NCBI GenBank assembly: GCA_032207245.1
Contig: CM063506.1
Location: forward strand, 21,863,444 to 21,927,443
Direction: 5' to 3'
From: Pardosa pseudoannulata
Taxonomy: Eukaryota; Arthropoda; Arachnida; Araneae; Lycosidae
DNA length: 64,000 nucleotides
A model generated the notes under the pieces. It ran no database searches. It worked only from the letters and a program-made list of their open reading frames with translations, and was not told the DNA's origin. Every line of letters starts with the position of its first letter. Position 1 is the first letter of the stretch. Shown here piece after piece: positions 9,861 to 21,855 of this stretch. The position numbers were made by a program, and so were the translations under genes.

Positions 9861-11280
9861 TACTTTTATTGTCTGATCTACTGCGGCTCGTACAATAAAA
9901 TTTTTTAAAAATGTATTGTCTGCAAAACGATTTTATATTCGTTTTTAGTTTCTTTTTTAAAAATGTACTTAGCGCAAAGCTGAGTACATTTCCATATCTT
10001 TTTGTTGCATGATTACAGGCCATTAGCGTTAATGTACGTTATACTGTCATTGTTCGTTATAGAGACCTTAAAAAGTAGGGAGGGGTTAAGAAAAAGTGTG
10101 GATTGTAATCAAAAGAAGAGGAGAACAGCTACATGTTATAAGAGTCTAAATACAAAATTTGTTCATTTAATGGTTAATCTTTTTAAATTATGCTGGATAG
10201 TATTAATATACTTTACATTTAAATTTTTCGTTATATGCAAAATGTTAAAATATTTTGTAAGTGACATCCTCATGTACGAGAAAGTCAAGGATATAACACT
10301 CCTTATTTTTTAAATGAAAAACAAATCGTGGCTTGTATTTTAATTCATTTCGAAATGCATGGTTAGTTAAATTTGTAATTACATCTCCTTTTAGGTTGAT
10401 GATATCCCCCTTACAACTCTTCAATACTTTTCATTGCTTGTTAGAGATAGAATATGACGTCTCATAGCGACGAATTATAGAATAACATTCTTTAAAAGAC
10501 ACCACACCCAATGTTCTTTACTACCAGGATGACACAGCTCCGTTCGATAAAATGTTCAAAATGTTTCGGGTCTTGTTAGACTGAAATACCCAAATTCTTT
10601 ATCCTCTAAAAAAGTTAAGATTTCATAAATTTGATAATTTAGACTGCAAAGACAGGAAATCAGTGGAGTTATTACCTTTAATATGAAGCTGCAAAAAAAC
10701 ATTTTATTTTTTCAAATATCTTTTTGCAATTTGTAGTTTATTCTTATTTAATGTTTTCATTCGTACTATCTAAATCCTTTTTAATAAATTTACGAGGACT
10801 GTTCAGCAGGTAATAGCATTATATTTGTACAGAAAACAGATTACTGTTAATCGTCGTTATTTACGTGGAATTTTTACAGGTATTTTTCAAAATAGTACAT
10901 ATCGTCATGTGAACCTGACGATTGCAAAGACGAATGCCTTTGTTTCAACGCTGACGTTCTATCCACTTAAACAAATTTTGCTTTTCCAGAGTTGTTTCAA
11001 AAACTCTTCAGCTTTTATATATACTTTGTTGCTTTTAGTTGCCCTTTAGTAAATTTTAGAGCTTTTGAAATACCCAGAAATCGCACGATGTGAGGTCATT
11101 ATTATTATTATTATCCATTATTAAGAACGTATATGATATCTTTCATATCCTTAGAAAAATATGTAACCAGCATTATCGGGAAGGCTGTCAGCTTGTGGTA
11201 GGAGACGTGAAATATGATTGCATTCAAAGACGGGTTACTCTAGCAAATCAGTATATATGTGCCAATCATTGACTACTTGT
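9861..11280. other. AT-rich DNA, nothing recognised
   Basis: Contains open frames of 60-103 codons (9766-10023 minus, 10002-10313, 10825-11049, 11090-11272) without identifiable motifs, and a short (TTA)n run near 11100. Confidence 0.5.
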
Positions 11281-11345
11281 GTTTGGTTTGGCACTACGGT
11301 CTACTTTTTTGCAACACGAAGGCTAAAAAGACCGACACTTACTGC
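11281..11345 (-). mobile_element. SINE1 3'-end fragment
   Basis: Tail (TTTGGTTTGG on the plus strand) followed by ACTACGGTCTACTTTTTTGC and a diverged body that stops at about 11345. This is a 5'-truncated copy lying 150 bases from a longer one. Confidence 0.75.
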
Positions 11346-11494
11346 TTAACTCTTTAAAGGTCACCAAAATAAATTCATCGGAATTTAGTGTAATTAATTT
11401 ATAAATGTTATCTGTGAACCTTGTAAATGTAAAATATATGATAAGTTTTCTTTACATTCCTTAGGAGGGTTTGCCTTAAAGGATACCTAAGAAG

Positions 11495-11669
11495 GGTTTG
11501 GTTTGGAGTGTTACGATCTACTCTTTTGCAAGACGAGGGTTAATGAGACCGGGACCTACTGCTTAAAGCCGATTCCGGATGACTACGAACATCTATGCCC
11601 CAGTGGGATTCGAACCCACGCACTCCGGTTCTGAAGGCCAGCACCCTAACCAATCGACCAACGTTAGGC
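11495..11669 (-). mobile_element. SINE1, nearly full copy
   Basis: Tail GGTTTGGTTTGGAG at the left, B-box complement GGATTCGAACCCACG near 11604-11618, and head complement ACCAATCGACCAACGTTAGGC at the right. Flanks AAGAAGGG and AAGGAGG may be a decayed target duplication. Confidence 0.9.
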
Positions 11670-12191
11670 AAGGAGGTTTTGAGGAGTTGTTTAACTGACT
11701 AATCCCTCCTCTTGTACAGCTTGAATATTATACTTTTAAAAAGTTTAACTATACTAGAAGAATAATAAATATTAATCCTTTAAATGATATAATAAATAAA
11801 TAGCTTAACAATTTATAAGTGAGGTTTCTATAGATACTTTTATTTGGGGTCATAAGAAGGATAAATTGAATTACTGACTTCTCAGGTACAACAAGTTTAA
11901 ATACATATATTTCAAAAGAAAAAATAAATTAAATGTAGAGCTATTATCTGCTGTAAATTTAAAATGTCAAAAACATAAAAAAAATCGAAAAATCATCCAT
12001 GTCTCTAAAAAGTTTTTTTTAATTGCAGAAGCTCTTGATTCTACATTATTGGCTTCCATACATCACAGATGTATGGGATTGGAGCTGTAAATAATTATGC
12101 AAAGATAAAATAAAGTACTCCAAAAAGTAAAGTTTAAAAGAAAGATGTTTAATAGGTGGTTTCGCTAAGAAACCACTTTCCGCTAAAGGGT
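11670..12191. other. AT-rich DNA with a small hairpin
   Basis: GTGGTTTC (12156-12163) and GAAACCAC (12169-12176) form a perfect 8-bp hairpin around GCTAA. Otherwise nothing is recognised. Confidence 0.5.
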
Positions 12192-12297
12192 TAAAGCCGA
12201 TTCCGAATGACTACGAACATCCATGTCACAGTGAGATTCGAACCTATGAACTCTTGTACCGAAGATCAGTGCCCTCTTCATTCGACCATCGTTCTGC
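12192..12297 (-). mobile_element. SINE1, 5' part only
   Basis: Covers the AAAGCCGATTCCGAATG body word, the B-box complement and the head up to CCATCGTTCTGC. The tail and part of the body are missing at 12192, next to GGGTTAA. Its head end forms the beginning of the first satellite unit. Confidence 0.85.
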
Positions 12298-13487
12298 TGA
12301 CTACTTTTGTTAATAGAGACAATAACATTTATATTATTATTGTGATCAATAGTTAGTCGACATTAAAATTAGTCTTATTATTTATTACTTAGCCTAAGTA
12401 ATTAACCCTTTCAATGACTACAAGATGGTAAGTCCATCGTTCGGCTGACTACTTTTGTTAATAGAGAAAATAACATTTATATTATTATTGTGATCAATAG
12501 TTTCTCTACATTAAAATTAGTCTTATTATTTATTACTTAGCCTAAGTAATTAACCCTTTCAATCAAGACTACAAGATGGTAAGTCCATCGTTCGGCTGAC
12601 TACTTTTGTTAATAGAGACAATAACATTTATATTATTAATGTGATCAATATTTTCTCTATATTAAAATTAGTCTTATTATTTATTACTTAGCCTAAGTAA
12701 TTAACGTTTTCAATCAAGACTACAAGATGGTAAGTCCATCGTTCTGCTGACTACTTTTGTTAATAGAGACAATAACATTTATATTATTATTGTGATCAAT
12801 AGTTAGTCGACATTAAAATTAGTCTTATTATTTATTACTTAGCCTAAGTAATTAACCCTTTCAATCAAGACTACAAGATGGTAAGTCCATCGTTCGGCTG
12901 ACTACTTTTGTTAATAGAGACAATAACATTTATATTATTAATGTGATCAATATTTTCTCTATATTAAAATTAGTCTTATTATTTATTACTTAGCCTAAGT
13001 AATTAACGTTTTCAACCAAGACTACAAGATGGTAAGTCCATCGTTCGGCTGACTACTTTTGTTAATAGAGACAATATCATTTATATTATTAATGTGATCA
13101 ATATTTTCTCTATATTAAAATTAGTCTTATTATTTATTACTTAGCCTAAGTAATTAACGTTTTCAACCAAGACTACAAGATGGTAAGTCCATTGTTCTGC
13201 TGACTACTTTTGTTAATAGAGACAATAACATTTATATTATTATTGTGATCAATAGTTTCTCGATATTAAAATTAGTCTTATTATTTATTACTTAGCCTAA
13301 GTAATTAACGCTTTCAATCAAGACTACAAGATGGTAAGTCCATCGTTCGGCTGATTACTTTTGTTAATAGAGACAATAACATTTATATTATTATTGTGAT
13401 CAATAGTTTCTCGATATTAAAATTAGTCTTATTATTTATTACTTAGCCTAAGTAATTAATGCTTTCAATCAAGACAAGATGGTAAGT
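12286..13487. repeat. Satellite array, 8 units of about 151 bp
   Basis: Units start at 12286, 12434, 12585, 12736, 12887, 13038, 13189 and 13340. The first is 148 bp, the next six 151 bp and the last 148 bp. Each begins CCATCGTT(C/T)(G/T)GCTGA, which is the complement of the SINE1 5' end, and ends ACAAGATGGTAAGT (shortened in the last). Sub-types by the central variant are A B C A C C D D, where A reads TAGTTAGTCGACATT and C reads TATTTTCTCTATATT. Unit ends also hold TTAACCCTTTCAAT, like a TTAA-element terminus. Confidence 0.96.
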
Positions 13488-14980
13488 AATAACAAAATCT
13501 AATGCAGCCGAAAATTATTCTTAATTTTGAGGTAATATTACAAATGAATGTGTATTAATGTATTTAGCGAGCAGTTTGATAGCTAATATTTCAAAAGTTT
13601 CTGTTTTAACCTAAAATAACTAATACAATCTATCGTCGGCTGCCGACGGTAATAACCGTTTAGAGTTGATACCATTTATGAAGGTGAACGTAGGAGGTGA
13701 GAAGTGATTTCAAATTTTTATTTGTTTTTAGCAATGCAGAAGAAAATATCTGTGCAAACCTCCACGTGTTGAAAATGCTACGGATTCATGTAAAATATTA
13801 AAAAAATTGAAAATGGATACCCATTTTTTTATAAATGTGAATTATACGGTAAAATAAAAGCGATTTTTTTTCCGAAGAAGAATGAATGCACTTCTCGTAC
13901 AATACGGAAAAATTTTCAACACATAGGAAAATATATTTTAGTTTCTGTCGGTGTGTGATGAGGATTTTAATTATTTGAAAGTTTTTCACTATCACACCAG
14001 AAATCCACAAATTTTTCATCGAAAAAGGATCGTAAACTGAATCTATTGTTTTTCCAACCCGTACAGGTTTACGTACGCTAAGGTCCCGTGTCCCACGAGA
14101 TGAAGATACGCATGAATAACAATTTCGGGATGAAATCGAGTAAAAATCTAAATCTGAGAATAGAGCCCAAGCCTAAACAAACGAATCAAATTTGAGTGAA
14201 ACTGTTGTGGATGCTTAATTTCATCTTTGAGATATGAGCTTATGGATTCAAGAATTGCTAAAGGAACAAACACAACGATTCATTTTGTAAAGAGTCCTTG
14301 AAGGAAAAGATGTTTTGCAAACTGAAGGAGACAAGCGTCCTTCCAAATGGCAGAATTCAACTAAAATTTTTGTATTCATTTTTTTTCTCCTGGAAAAATC
14401 AGGCTAGACATACCTAATAATGAAATGAAATATTTTGTATTGTATTGTTTTACTTTTTTAAAGCATTTTTTGGTCGTAATCTTTATTTAAAAATCAAAAA
14501 TATTTTCCAGTTTGTTGTTTATAGTAGAATCGCTTTGCCTCTCGGTCAGTTTAACAGATATCGTGTTGGCCTTCTTCACTGGACGTTGTGGTGAGGCGAT
14601 TTAGATCATTCTAATTAATATAATTAATATAAATAAAACGGGAAGTGAAATGCTTGGGATCTAAATCTGACCTCATCACAGCTTTTGTAAAGGAGAGAGA
14701 GGACTTATAGGATTCTCGGGCGGGGTTCTGATCGCAGTCTCAGATTAGAATCTTGTCTCTGTTCATGACACTACATAAGAATGTACCTCTGTGGAATTAT
14801 TTATGAGTCACTAAAGGACAAAAAGTTAAAAGTTTGTGGAGCGGTTGGGAGAGCCCAATTTGAAGGAGTAAGGTTTTCCACATGTTTGCGGTTTAAAGGC
14901 GGGGAAAGGATAGCCAATGAATATGTACAGTTCTGCTGATTGAAACAAGAGAAATAAAGCAAGACAGAGACGAAAATAGT
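13488..14980. other. AT-rich DNA with two short dispersed homologies
   Basis: 13797-13865 matches 16655-16720 (GATACCCATT...GGTAAAATAAAAGC), and 13985-14055 matches 49618-49692 (ATCACACCAGAA...TGAATCTATTG). Both appear to be traces of an old repeat. The open frame at 13798-14019 (minus) lies across them and is not supported as a gene. Confidence 0.5.
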
Positions 14981-15376
14981 ATGAAAAAGAGAGAATATTA
15001 TTGGAAAAGAGAGTTCGGGGATCAAAGGAAGAGTTGGGTAAAAAACAAAAAGATAACGAGAAGTACTGTCTCACAGCGACCAGAAGTATTACGGTGCCAC
15101 AGTCTCACAGAATCACCCCAACTATTTAGAAGGCCCGAGACCCGTAGTTGGACTGAAGTCAGCATTGCCATCACACCAATCGAGAGTACACGCAAAGGTG
15201 TCTACATCCTTTCACCAACTCCAAGTCTGAAGAGCTCCCGACCAGCGTACAGCACTTGCACAGCCCTGCAGATGCACATACTTTTGCAGATCCACAAAGG
15301 TACTTGTTATAAAAATTTGAATTTGGAATTAGGTCCTCTCTATGCTTTTTTACGTAAATGTTTAGTATCTGATTAA
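14981..15376 (+). CDS. 131-codon open frame of unknown nature, doubtful
   Basis: This is the second-longest frame in the window after the 157-codon 27564-28037, which crosses a solo LTR. It lies in a GC-richer stretch (about 14800-15300). The predicted product is rich in serine, threonine, arginine and lysine, with no signal peptide, membrane span, zinc-finger or transposase motif that I can recognise. Three minus-strand frames overlap it (14801-15025, 14826-15074, 15171-15401), as expected of a stop-poor non-coding repeat. I see no splice signals or second copy. A retroelement remnant is at least as likely as a gene. Confidence 0.12.
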   Translation: MKKREYYWKREFGDQRKSWVKNKKITRSTVSQRPEVLRCHSLTESPQLFRRPETRSWTEVSIAITPIESTRKGVYILSPTPSLKSSRPAYSTCTALQMHILLQIHKGTCYKNLNLELGPLYAFLRKCLVSD

Positions 15377-15572
15377 TTTTAAATTTTGGATAAGGTGGCA
15401 CATAATAGAAAAATTGGAAATGCCCTTTTTTGAGATTTCAATCAACTTTCTGTACATAGACATATAAATAGTATAACAATAAATTTTCTTATTTTTATTT
15501 AAAACTGTCAACTTTGTTATGTGTTTATATAAGTGTGTAATATTTATTTTAGCAACTTTTAATTAGCTTATT

Positions 15573-15666
15573 AGCCGTTCGGAATCGGCTTTAAGCAGTA
15601 GGTCCCGGTCTCATTAGCCCTCGTGCGCAAAACAGTAGACCGTAGCGCTCCAAACCAAACCAAACC
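15573..15666 (+). mobile_element. SINE1, 5'-truncated copy
   Basis: Starts at GCCGTTCGGAATCGGC, runs through GGTCCCGGTCTCATTAGCCC and ends in three CCAAA units. The tRNA-like head is missing. Confidence 0.9.
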
Positions 15667-16226
15667 TCTCAGAAACTGGGGTTGAATTTAAAACTTTAAT
15701 AATCTACGCAATGTAATACAAATAAAATTAGTTTTAGACTAACTAAATAATAAGCATTATAAATTGATCACATGTAAAATACCTAATTTTAATGAGAGGT
15801 ACACGACAGAAGTCAGGGGTTCAAATAAAATATAATGATTGATTGTTTCATGTGTTGCAGTGGGTTGTTGGTCTGATATAGAATGTCAAATCGAAAGGTT
15901 TAATTAGGAGCTCTACGGTCCACTGTTTTGTTCACGAGTGACTCGAAAGGAAAGCAGGGCATTCCTGAAAACCATCCCTCATGTCGTTTGTGCTTAGTAA
16001 CAAATAATATATATCCTGGGCTTGTTTCATAGGATTCTCAATCATACTTCGGACTACGATTCGAAGGAAATATATGCTAAAGGTACATTAGTAAAATCAA
16101 TAACAGTATTATTTCAGTGGTAACAAATTATTCCAATTTCACTACTTTTCTTTATCAACTTATCTAAAACAGTGGAGCAGTGCCTATTGATGTATTTTTC
16201 ATACAATTGAGTAAACATTTAATGTA
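15667..16226. other. Unclassified segment
   Basis: No family or exon recognised. Confidence 0.4.
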
Positions 16227-16515
16227 GCCTCCACACTATGGCCAATTGTTCCACACTTCCTGATGGTGACCTTGATGGATGGTTCACGAGTTGCATCCAC
16301 ATAGTGGGCCACTAAATGAGCAGAACGCGTGGATTTGTCCATAGAGTCTACTGCGCACTTTAGTTGTGCATCTGGTTGCCTTTGATCTTTGGAGAAAAAC
16401 CGCCTCCGAAGCCATCGTCCACCAAGGCTATTTTATCGTCTACCACCATCAACCACGATAAGCCATATCCCCTCCAGACGGTGGTAATGGCTTGCAGGGG
16501 GCCATAGTGTGGGCC
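16227..16515. mobile_element. MITE family N with inverted termini
   Basis: CCACACTATGGCC at 16231-16243 and its exact complement GGCCATAGTGTGG at 16500-16512 form 13-bp perfect termini inside slightly longer imperfect ones. The interior is GC-rich and shares about 100 bp with 6679-6775 in the opposite orientation. There is no transposase. The target duplication is not clear, so the superfamily is left open. Confidence 0.7.
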
Positions 16516-17718
16516 TTAAAAAAGTCTTAATCTTAGTAGTATTTTGTCGAGTTACAAAAGTTGTCGAAGGTGTAGTATCGTTATCTAAAGAAAATGGTTG
16601 CAAAAGCACTGAACAAATTTAAAAAACTGATTCATCATATGAACTACAATTTAAAATAATGGAAAATCGATACCCATTATTTTTATGAATATGAATATAA
16701 GGTAAAATAAAAGCAATTGGCTAATAAGTTGTGCACTAAAAGTATTTTTAATAAATTTTATTTGTCCTCACAAATAACTTAAAAATGATTTAATTTTTTA
16801 ATTAAAAAATGTTTTTTTTTTGTAGATTTCAGCATTTTATATGTTTTATGCACTAATATCATTTTTGTTTATGTTATAAATAGGAAAAAATGATGTATAT
16901 TTTAAAAATTGAGATTTAATGACGTTTGCCACCCATAACGAAATATTCTTTGTTTGTAGATTTGAGTATATTTTGTATCATAACACTATTTATGTTCACA
17001 TTAAGAATAAAGTTAAATACTAAATACATCAAAAATAAAAATTTAAGGTTCCTTATCTCCGAAATTTTAAATTAGTACTGATGTTACTTGCAGAAGAAGA
17101 TCTGATGTTTTCCGATATATTTAAGAATATTTACATGCTGCCGAAGTCATTAAGAACTGAAATTTAGATGCAAATATAATAATCTTCATACCTCCTTTTA
17201 ATATGCAAGTCATATGAGGAAGCAGCTTCAATAATTAACATCTTCAACGTTCAAAATATCAAATGAAAGATATTTTACCAGAAACATTTATTAGCCATTG
17301 TATAAATATTTTTTTTACATTTCAAAATTATATTAAGGAATTAGATATTAGTAAATACTGCCTCAGGTTGTGTAAAATATTTTGCATTTAACATTTTCAT
17401 TATTAACATTTAAATATGTTAGATGATATAAAATGTAGAGTATATGTTCTGTATAGATAATTTTAGTTCTGTGCAGATTTCAGACTGAAATTTCAAAGAT
17501 ATGATTTCATTTATTGACAATATTGTTGTATCATGAAGCCACTGTATTTAGAACGAAGAATACGCTTGTTAAAAATCGGATGTAGATACAACATGATTAC
17601 ATTTTAGACTTATTAAATTATACACATTTTCAAAATTTTCATTGTGGTTGCGTCATCAGAATAATATATGCATATTCCTTTAAAGGTGAAAAGTAAAGGT
17701 TGATTTTTCGTTCTATAA
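16516..17718. other. Very AT-rich DNA
   Basis: Contains the 16655-16720 match to 13797-13865, and several loosely repeated TGTAGATTT(C/G)AG words. No gene is supported. Confidence 0.5.
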
Positions 17719-18251
17719 TGTAACGTCACGGGATCCTAGGGTAACGTGTGGGTGTCGAAGTGGCTATGACACGACGTATAGCTTAAAACAATAACAACGT
17801 TTATTCTTGATTAAAATGGAGTAATGTACAAATTTTCCAAATGGAAATCGCAGGGCTCAGGTAAGCTGGTGCGGACTTAAAAATCCCAGTTTCAAGGCGA
17901 ACCTAAAAAAAAAACCTCCACAAGTTGAACTTTTGTTCGTTTTCCGCCCTGGGGACTCTCCGGCAAAAACTCGCACCACCTGACTTTACCTTTAGCCTCT
18001 TCCCATTGGCTTTTTTTCCTTGTCACCGTCCTGGTAGCCTCTGATTGGTTTCTTCGGTGGCGCTTTACAGTCTGACATTTCGGTGTGGCGTCCTTCCTTC
18101 CAATCACCTCGGACATCTCGAGGTGTGGTCGAAGCAAAAACCCTTTGTAGTATAGGGTTAAAAACGCATACAGAGAGTCGTTTTGCCCTGGGCTTTAACA
18201 AACTCTCTTTGTGAAGCCAATGGGGTGTGAAGAAAACAATGGTGGTGCACA
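17719..18251 (-). mobile_element. Probable solo LTR
   Basis: On the plus strand it starts TGTAACGTCACGG and ends GGTGGTGCACA, so on the minus strand it ends CCGTGACGTTACA. The minus strand has AATAAACGTTG about 90 bases before that end, a good poly(A) signal position. The rest is GC-rich, as in an LTR U3. TATAA occurs at 17714-17718 and 18261-18265, but this would place the end away from the ACA, so boundaries are uncertain. Minus-strand frames 17892-18137 and 17992-18252 lie inside and overlap each other in different frames. Confidence 0.45.
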
Positions 18252-18586
18252 ATTAGGTTTTATAATAGTCCTAAAATTCAAATTTTCAACTTTCTATATC
18301 TAATCCATTTTGAGCTACTTTCAGCAGCAAATAATGTACGTTATAGTGACATTTCTTTTTTTATAGATTGTCGATTGCATTCAAAGAGATAAATACACAA
18401 TTAGATATTACAACAGTTCTAAATATATTCAGATATTTTAATTAATTAAATAGTTTTTATGTACAAAAATTAAAATGTTATGTATATATAAAATCGGTGA
18501 TAGAAATCTAATGTATCTCTTGTAGATTCTATTTATACTTTAATAATTAGTCATACACTGACATGTTAAATGTAATAGTTGTAAAG

Positions 18587-18759
18587 GTTTGGTTTGGAGT
18601 ACTAAGGTCTACTTTTTGCAACACGAGGGCTAATGAGACCGGGACTTACAGCTTAAAGCCGATTCCGAACGGCTACGAACATCCATGCCATAGTGGGATT
18701 CAAACCCATGAACTCCGGTACCGAAGGCCAGCACCCTAACCAATCGGCCATCGTTCGGC
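18587..18759 (-). mobile_element. SINE1, full copy with 13-bp target duplication
   Basis: AATAGTTGTAAAG is repeated at 18574-18586 and 18760-18772. The tail lies at the left, and the B-box complement and head complement CCAATCGGCCATCGTTCGGC at the right. Confidence 0.94.
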
Positions 18760-19160
18760 AATAGTTGTAAAGAAAATTGTGTTGTTAAACTGTAAACGAT
18801 CACTATAATTGTTTGTATATAAAGAAATACCTTAACACAGAAACAACTTTTTGTTTTTGTTGAATCAGTTACTTAAGCTTTACCAAATCGGTTTTTCTAT
18901 ACTATACTACTTATTCGCTTTTGAGTTTCTTCAATCTTGAATTGTTCCTTTTAAAGGTATGGTAGCTGTAGTTTTTTTCCCTACTTGTCTTTGGCCCTGA
19001 TGCCGAAAGAATTTATGTTTAGCAGTGAGCCAGAGTAACTTTTGTCCTAAATGTAATTTTGTACCTGATTGTGCATCGTGATGGTTTATATAATACAATT
19101 CTGTAACGATGAACTCTGATAAACCAAAATAAAAGTTCTGTAACAAAATTTGAAAAGTAT

Positions 19161-19500
19161 TGTTACGAATTTGTAAGTGAACCTTAAATTTAACATGGGA
19201 CTCTATGGGTATCTCGACTATATTGGCGAGATACCGGCTCGTTGGCGGCAGTTTTGGCAATCTACTTTTGTCGCCAAGTTTGTCGTCAAATATCGCCAAG
19301 TGTCGCCTAATGTTGCCAAGTGTGGCGATACGTGACAACTTCCGGTTCCGGTTTCTGGAATATTCCAGTAGTTTTCGGGCCTATATAAGGCAGGCTGAGT
19401 CCCAAACGAGAGAGTCGTTAAGTGGATTTCTCGGTTTACAGAGTACGCACGGTGTGTTGTATTTTCCAACTGATTACTAATAAATAATTGTTTCCGTGCT
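19161..19500 (+). mobile_element. Gypsy-like LTR, 3' end not found
   Basis: Begins TGTTACGAATTTG and contains repeated TTGGCAATC/TCGCCAAG words. It has GCCTATATAAGGC (TATA, 19379-19391) and AATAAATAATTG (poly(A), about 19480). The usual closing CA is not evident and no target repeat pairs with AGTAT before the start, so it may be truncated. Frames 19205-19480 and 19218-19469 are shadows of it. Confidence 0.6.
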
Positions 19501-20227
19501 GTAGTCCTTAACCCCTTCCAGGTTCATTTTATTTCGGAATTATAGGTAAAAAAATGTTAATGTTTTATGCTTATTCTTATACCTACATTGCTTTTTAAGC
19601 ATAATAGCTTCATTTGGATACAAACTTTCCTAAAAATTAATGCAAAAATATCAATTTAAATAAATGAGTAATTTACATGCATAGTTGGCTTTCTGTACTG
19701 CAGAAATCATTACTTTGGAGTCAATTCACACTAACTATAAATATTAAGCTTAGAATACCTAGCTTTTATCTTGAATTAAATTTTATTTATATTCTATGCG
19801 TTTACATTAACGATTATGAAATTATTAATCAAAATTTGGTCGTGTATGATACAATGGAAAATACGGTACTGCACAGAGTTCAACATCGCAATCTGGACAA
19901 TAGAACCTTGTTTCTCTCCTTACCTTCTTACCCCTGCTGTCTCTCTTTGAGCAACAAATAATCTAGTAGCCAGAAAAGTAAACAAAAGTATTCGAAACAA
20001 TAAAAAACAGATGTGAAATAATTCGGAAAAGACTGATTGCAAATAAAATTTCACAGTGCCAGAGATACACTCGGGATGAGCCAGGATAGTACATTTCGCC
20101 TGCCCGAGTTCAGCTCGGGAAAAACCGGGAATGGGCTAAAGTCCATTCAATCCCCGAACCCAGCTTTGAAAATTGTAACAGTATGTATAATTTGGTTGGT
20201 TGGTTGTTGTCGTACCAATTTAGCAGT
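19501..20227. other. Unclassified segment
   Basis: Open frames 19677-19961 and 20037-20234 show no identifiable motif. No repeat family of this window matches. Confidence 0.4.
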
Positions 20228-20410
20228 CATATGACTTCTTATGGAAGATGGTTGCCACTGTCTCGAGAGGTTGGACTTCTAAGGGTTGGTTCTCGTAATT
20301 TAAAGTCAAGATGAATCAGAAGCTCCCTGTCTTGTCTTGCCTCTTCCAGAAGTACCATTTGGGAGGACATTGTGACAACGAACCTATTTTACGCACCCAG
20401 CTGCCTTTAA
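20228..20410 (-). mobile_element. SINE2, head-truncated copy
   Basis: GGAGGACATTGTGAC (20361-20375) and CGAACCTATTTTACG lead into TGCCTTTAAC, as in the 47-kb copy. The tRNA-like head is missing after TTAA (20407-20410). The following CACATTCACTGCCATGG resembles a TTAA-element end, so a MITE insertion may have removed it. Confidence 0.7.
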
Positions 20411-20990
20411 CACATTCACTGCCATGGAGGTTATCGGTGACCAGTACTTGACTTGGCTACAGCACCATCGGTGAGGGCCACCGGTGGCAGGCGACGCAGC
20501 AAATAATAAAAGTACATAATTATAGTAAACATTGATACTGATAATTTTTTCAATAATTCCATTGTTACTATAATGGTTTGAAAAAATTAATGCAATATAA
20601 AACATACAAAAACAATTTTATTAGTGCATGAAAAATATGCACTTTATCAGTGCATATTACGATGAGTAAGATTGAAACATTCAAGGCAAAGAAAAAGTGA
20701 ATCAAAGCAATCGAACAATATATTACCACTGTAAGCATACCCTCTTTCTTGTGCGCCATGTTAGCGTGGGACCTGCCAGCCTACTGTACTGGGACAGGTA
20801 TGTTCAACATACGGTCACTGGGATGCCTGTACTTAAAATAATTTTCTCCTTGAAGCTTGGACGGACAAAACAACATTTATTTACAACTTTTAAGAAAACA
20901 ATAAAAGTAAATCATATATCATATTTCTGAGTCTCAGAGCCTAACGACAATCACTACATGATAAAGTTCTCTCCTTTCAAAGTAGAGGGA
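20411..20990. other. Unclassified segment
   Basis: A GC-rich start (20411-20500) then AT-rich DNA. Frames at 20384-20605, 20568-20759 and 20697-20930 have no supporting motif. Confidence 0.4.
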
Positions 20991-21240
20991 TGTGTGTCGG
21001 TCGCCGGCTCGAATCCAACTCTCACACCTGACTCCAACTGCCCTCTTGCAGATCTCTCCCTTCTTCGGGGGGGGGGGGATCTGGAAGCTTGAGCTCTACC
21101 GAAAAGGGCACATCCTCCTTCTCCGAGGCCCTGCAAAAACATCGGACGACACCGAAACATCCTTATCAGGCCCCCCTTTTGCCGGTCGGCTTCTTACTTC
21201 TCCTAAGAAATGCTGGGTGGAAGGAGCAAATAGAGCGATG
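20991..21240. other. GC-rich segment, possible SINE or LTR piece
   Basis: Contains GCCGGCTCGAATCC, which looks like a tRNA T-arm, and a run of 12 G at 21067-21078. Overlapping frames occur on both strands (20954-21160 minus, 20992-21336 and 21089-21364 plus). No partner copy in the window allows a firm call. Confidence 0.3.
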
Positions 21241-21476
21241 CAGATGTCATCAAAACACACATTTTCGTGGGTGCAAATTCCTTACAACTATTTTTTTAGT
21301 CAAATTCTTTGCTCTAGTTCTTCCCAGCTGCTTTGAATGCTTAAAAATGAGAGTAATCACTTAGCAATCGAAGCACGATTGTTTGAAAAAAGAAAAAGGA
21401 CAATCGGAACAATTCCCTGCCACACCGTGGGAGTCACCGGTGACCCCCACCATGAAAACTGCTCAAGCATGATTTT

Positions 21477-21855
21477 ATAAGTGGTTACCAGAGGAAAGAC
21501 GAGGGTGAACACTGCTGGCATCTGCTGCTTGCGGTATACATTTTTTTGGAGAGACACGAGAAAAGGGAAAAGCGTTGCCATATTTGCGAGACCGACACCT
21601 AATCCAGAGGAGTATTCCAGAGGAGTCTTCCGCTGTTTGCGAGAAGATATTTTGGAGCAACACGAGAAGAAAAGCGACGCCCTTTGTTTTGGGCCAACGC
21701 CGAGGCGAGAGGAGTCTTCGATATCTACAAATGATAAGTTGTATTCCAGCTGTATTCCTTAGGATTAATTCATGACATATTTGTCCATGTGTTTTTTAAT
21801 GAGTTTTAATTTCTTCTTTCTCAAACACTAAATCAACGTAACATTATTTTTATAC
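21477..21855 (+). mobile_element. LTR-like repeat, family C, copy 3
   Basis: Relative of 1590-1895 and 2340-2655. Shared words include GTGAACACTGCTGGCATC, GAGTCTTCGATATCTACAAA, GTATTCCTTAGG and the end CAACGTAACATTATTTTT. It is longer by a GC-rich insertion (about 21545-21715) not seen in the others. The overlapping frames here are repeat-derived. Confidence 0.6.

Noticed and set aside
12286..13487. CRISPR-like array
   Set aside because: Units are 151-bp contiguous tandem repeats with no unique spacers, in eukaryotic repeat DNA.
21067..21078. G-quadruplex candidate from a 12-G run
   Set aside because: A single run without neighbouring G tracts; could also be a sequencing-length error.
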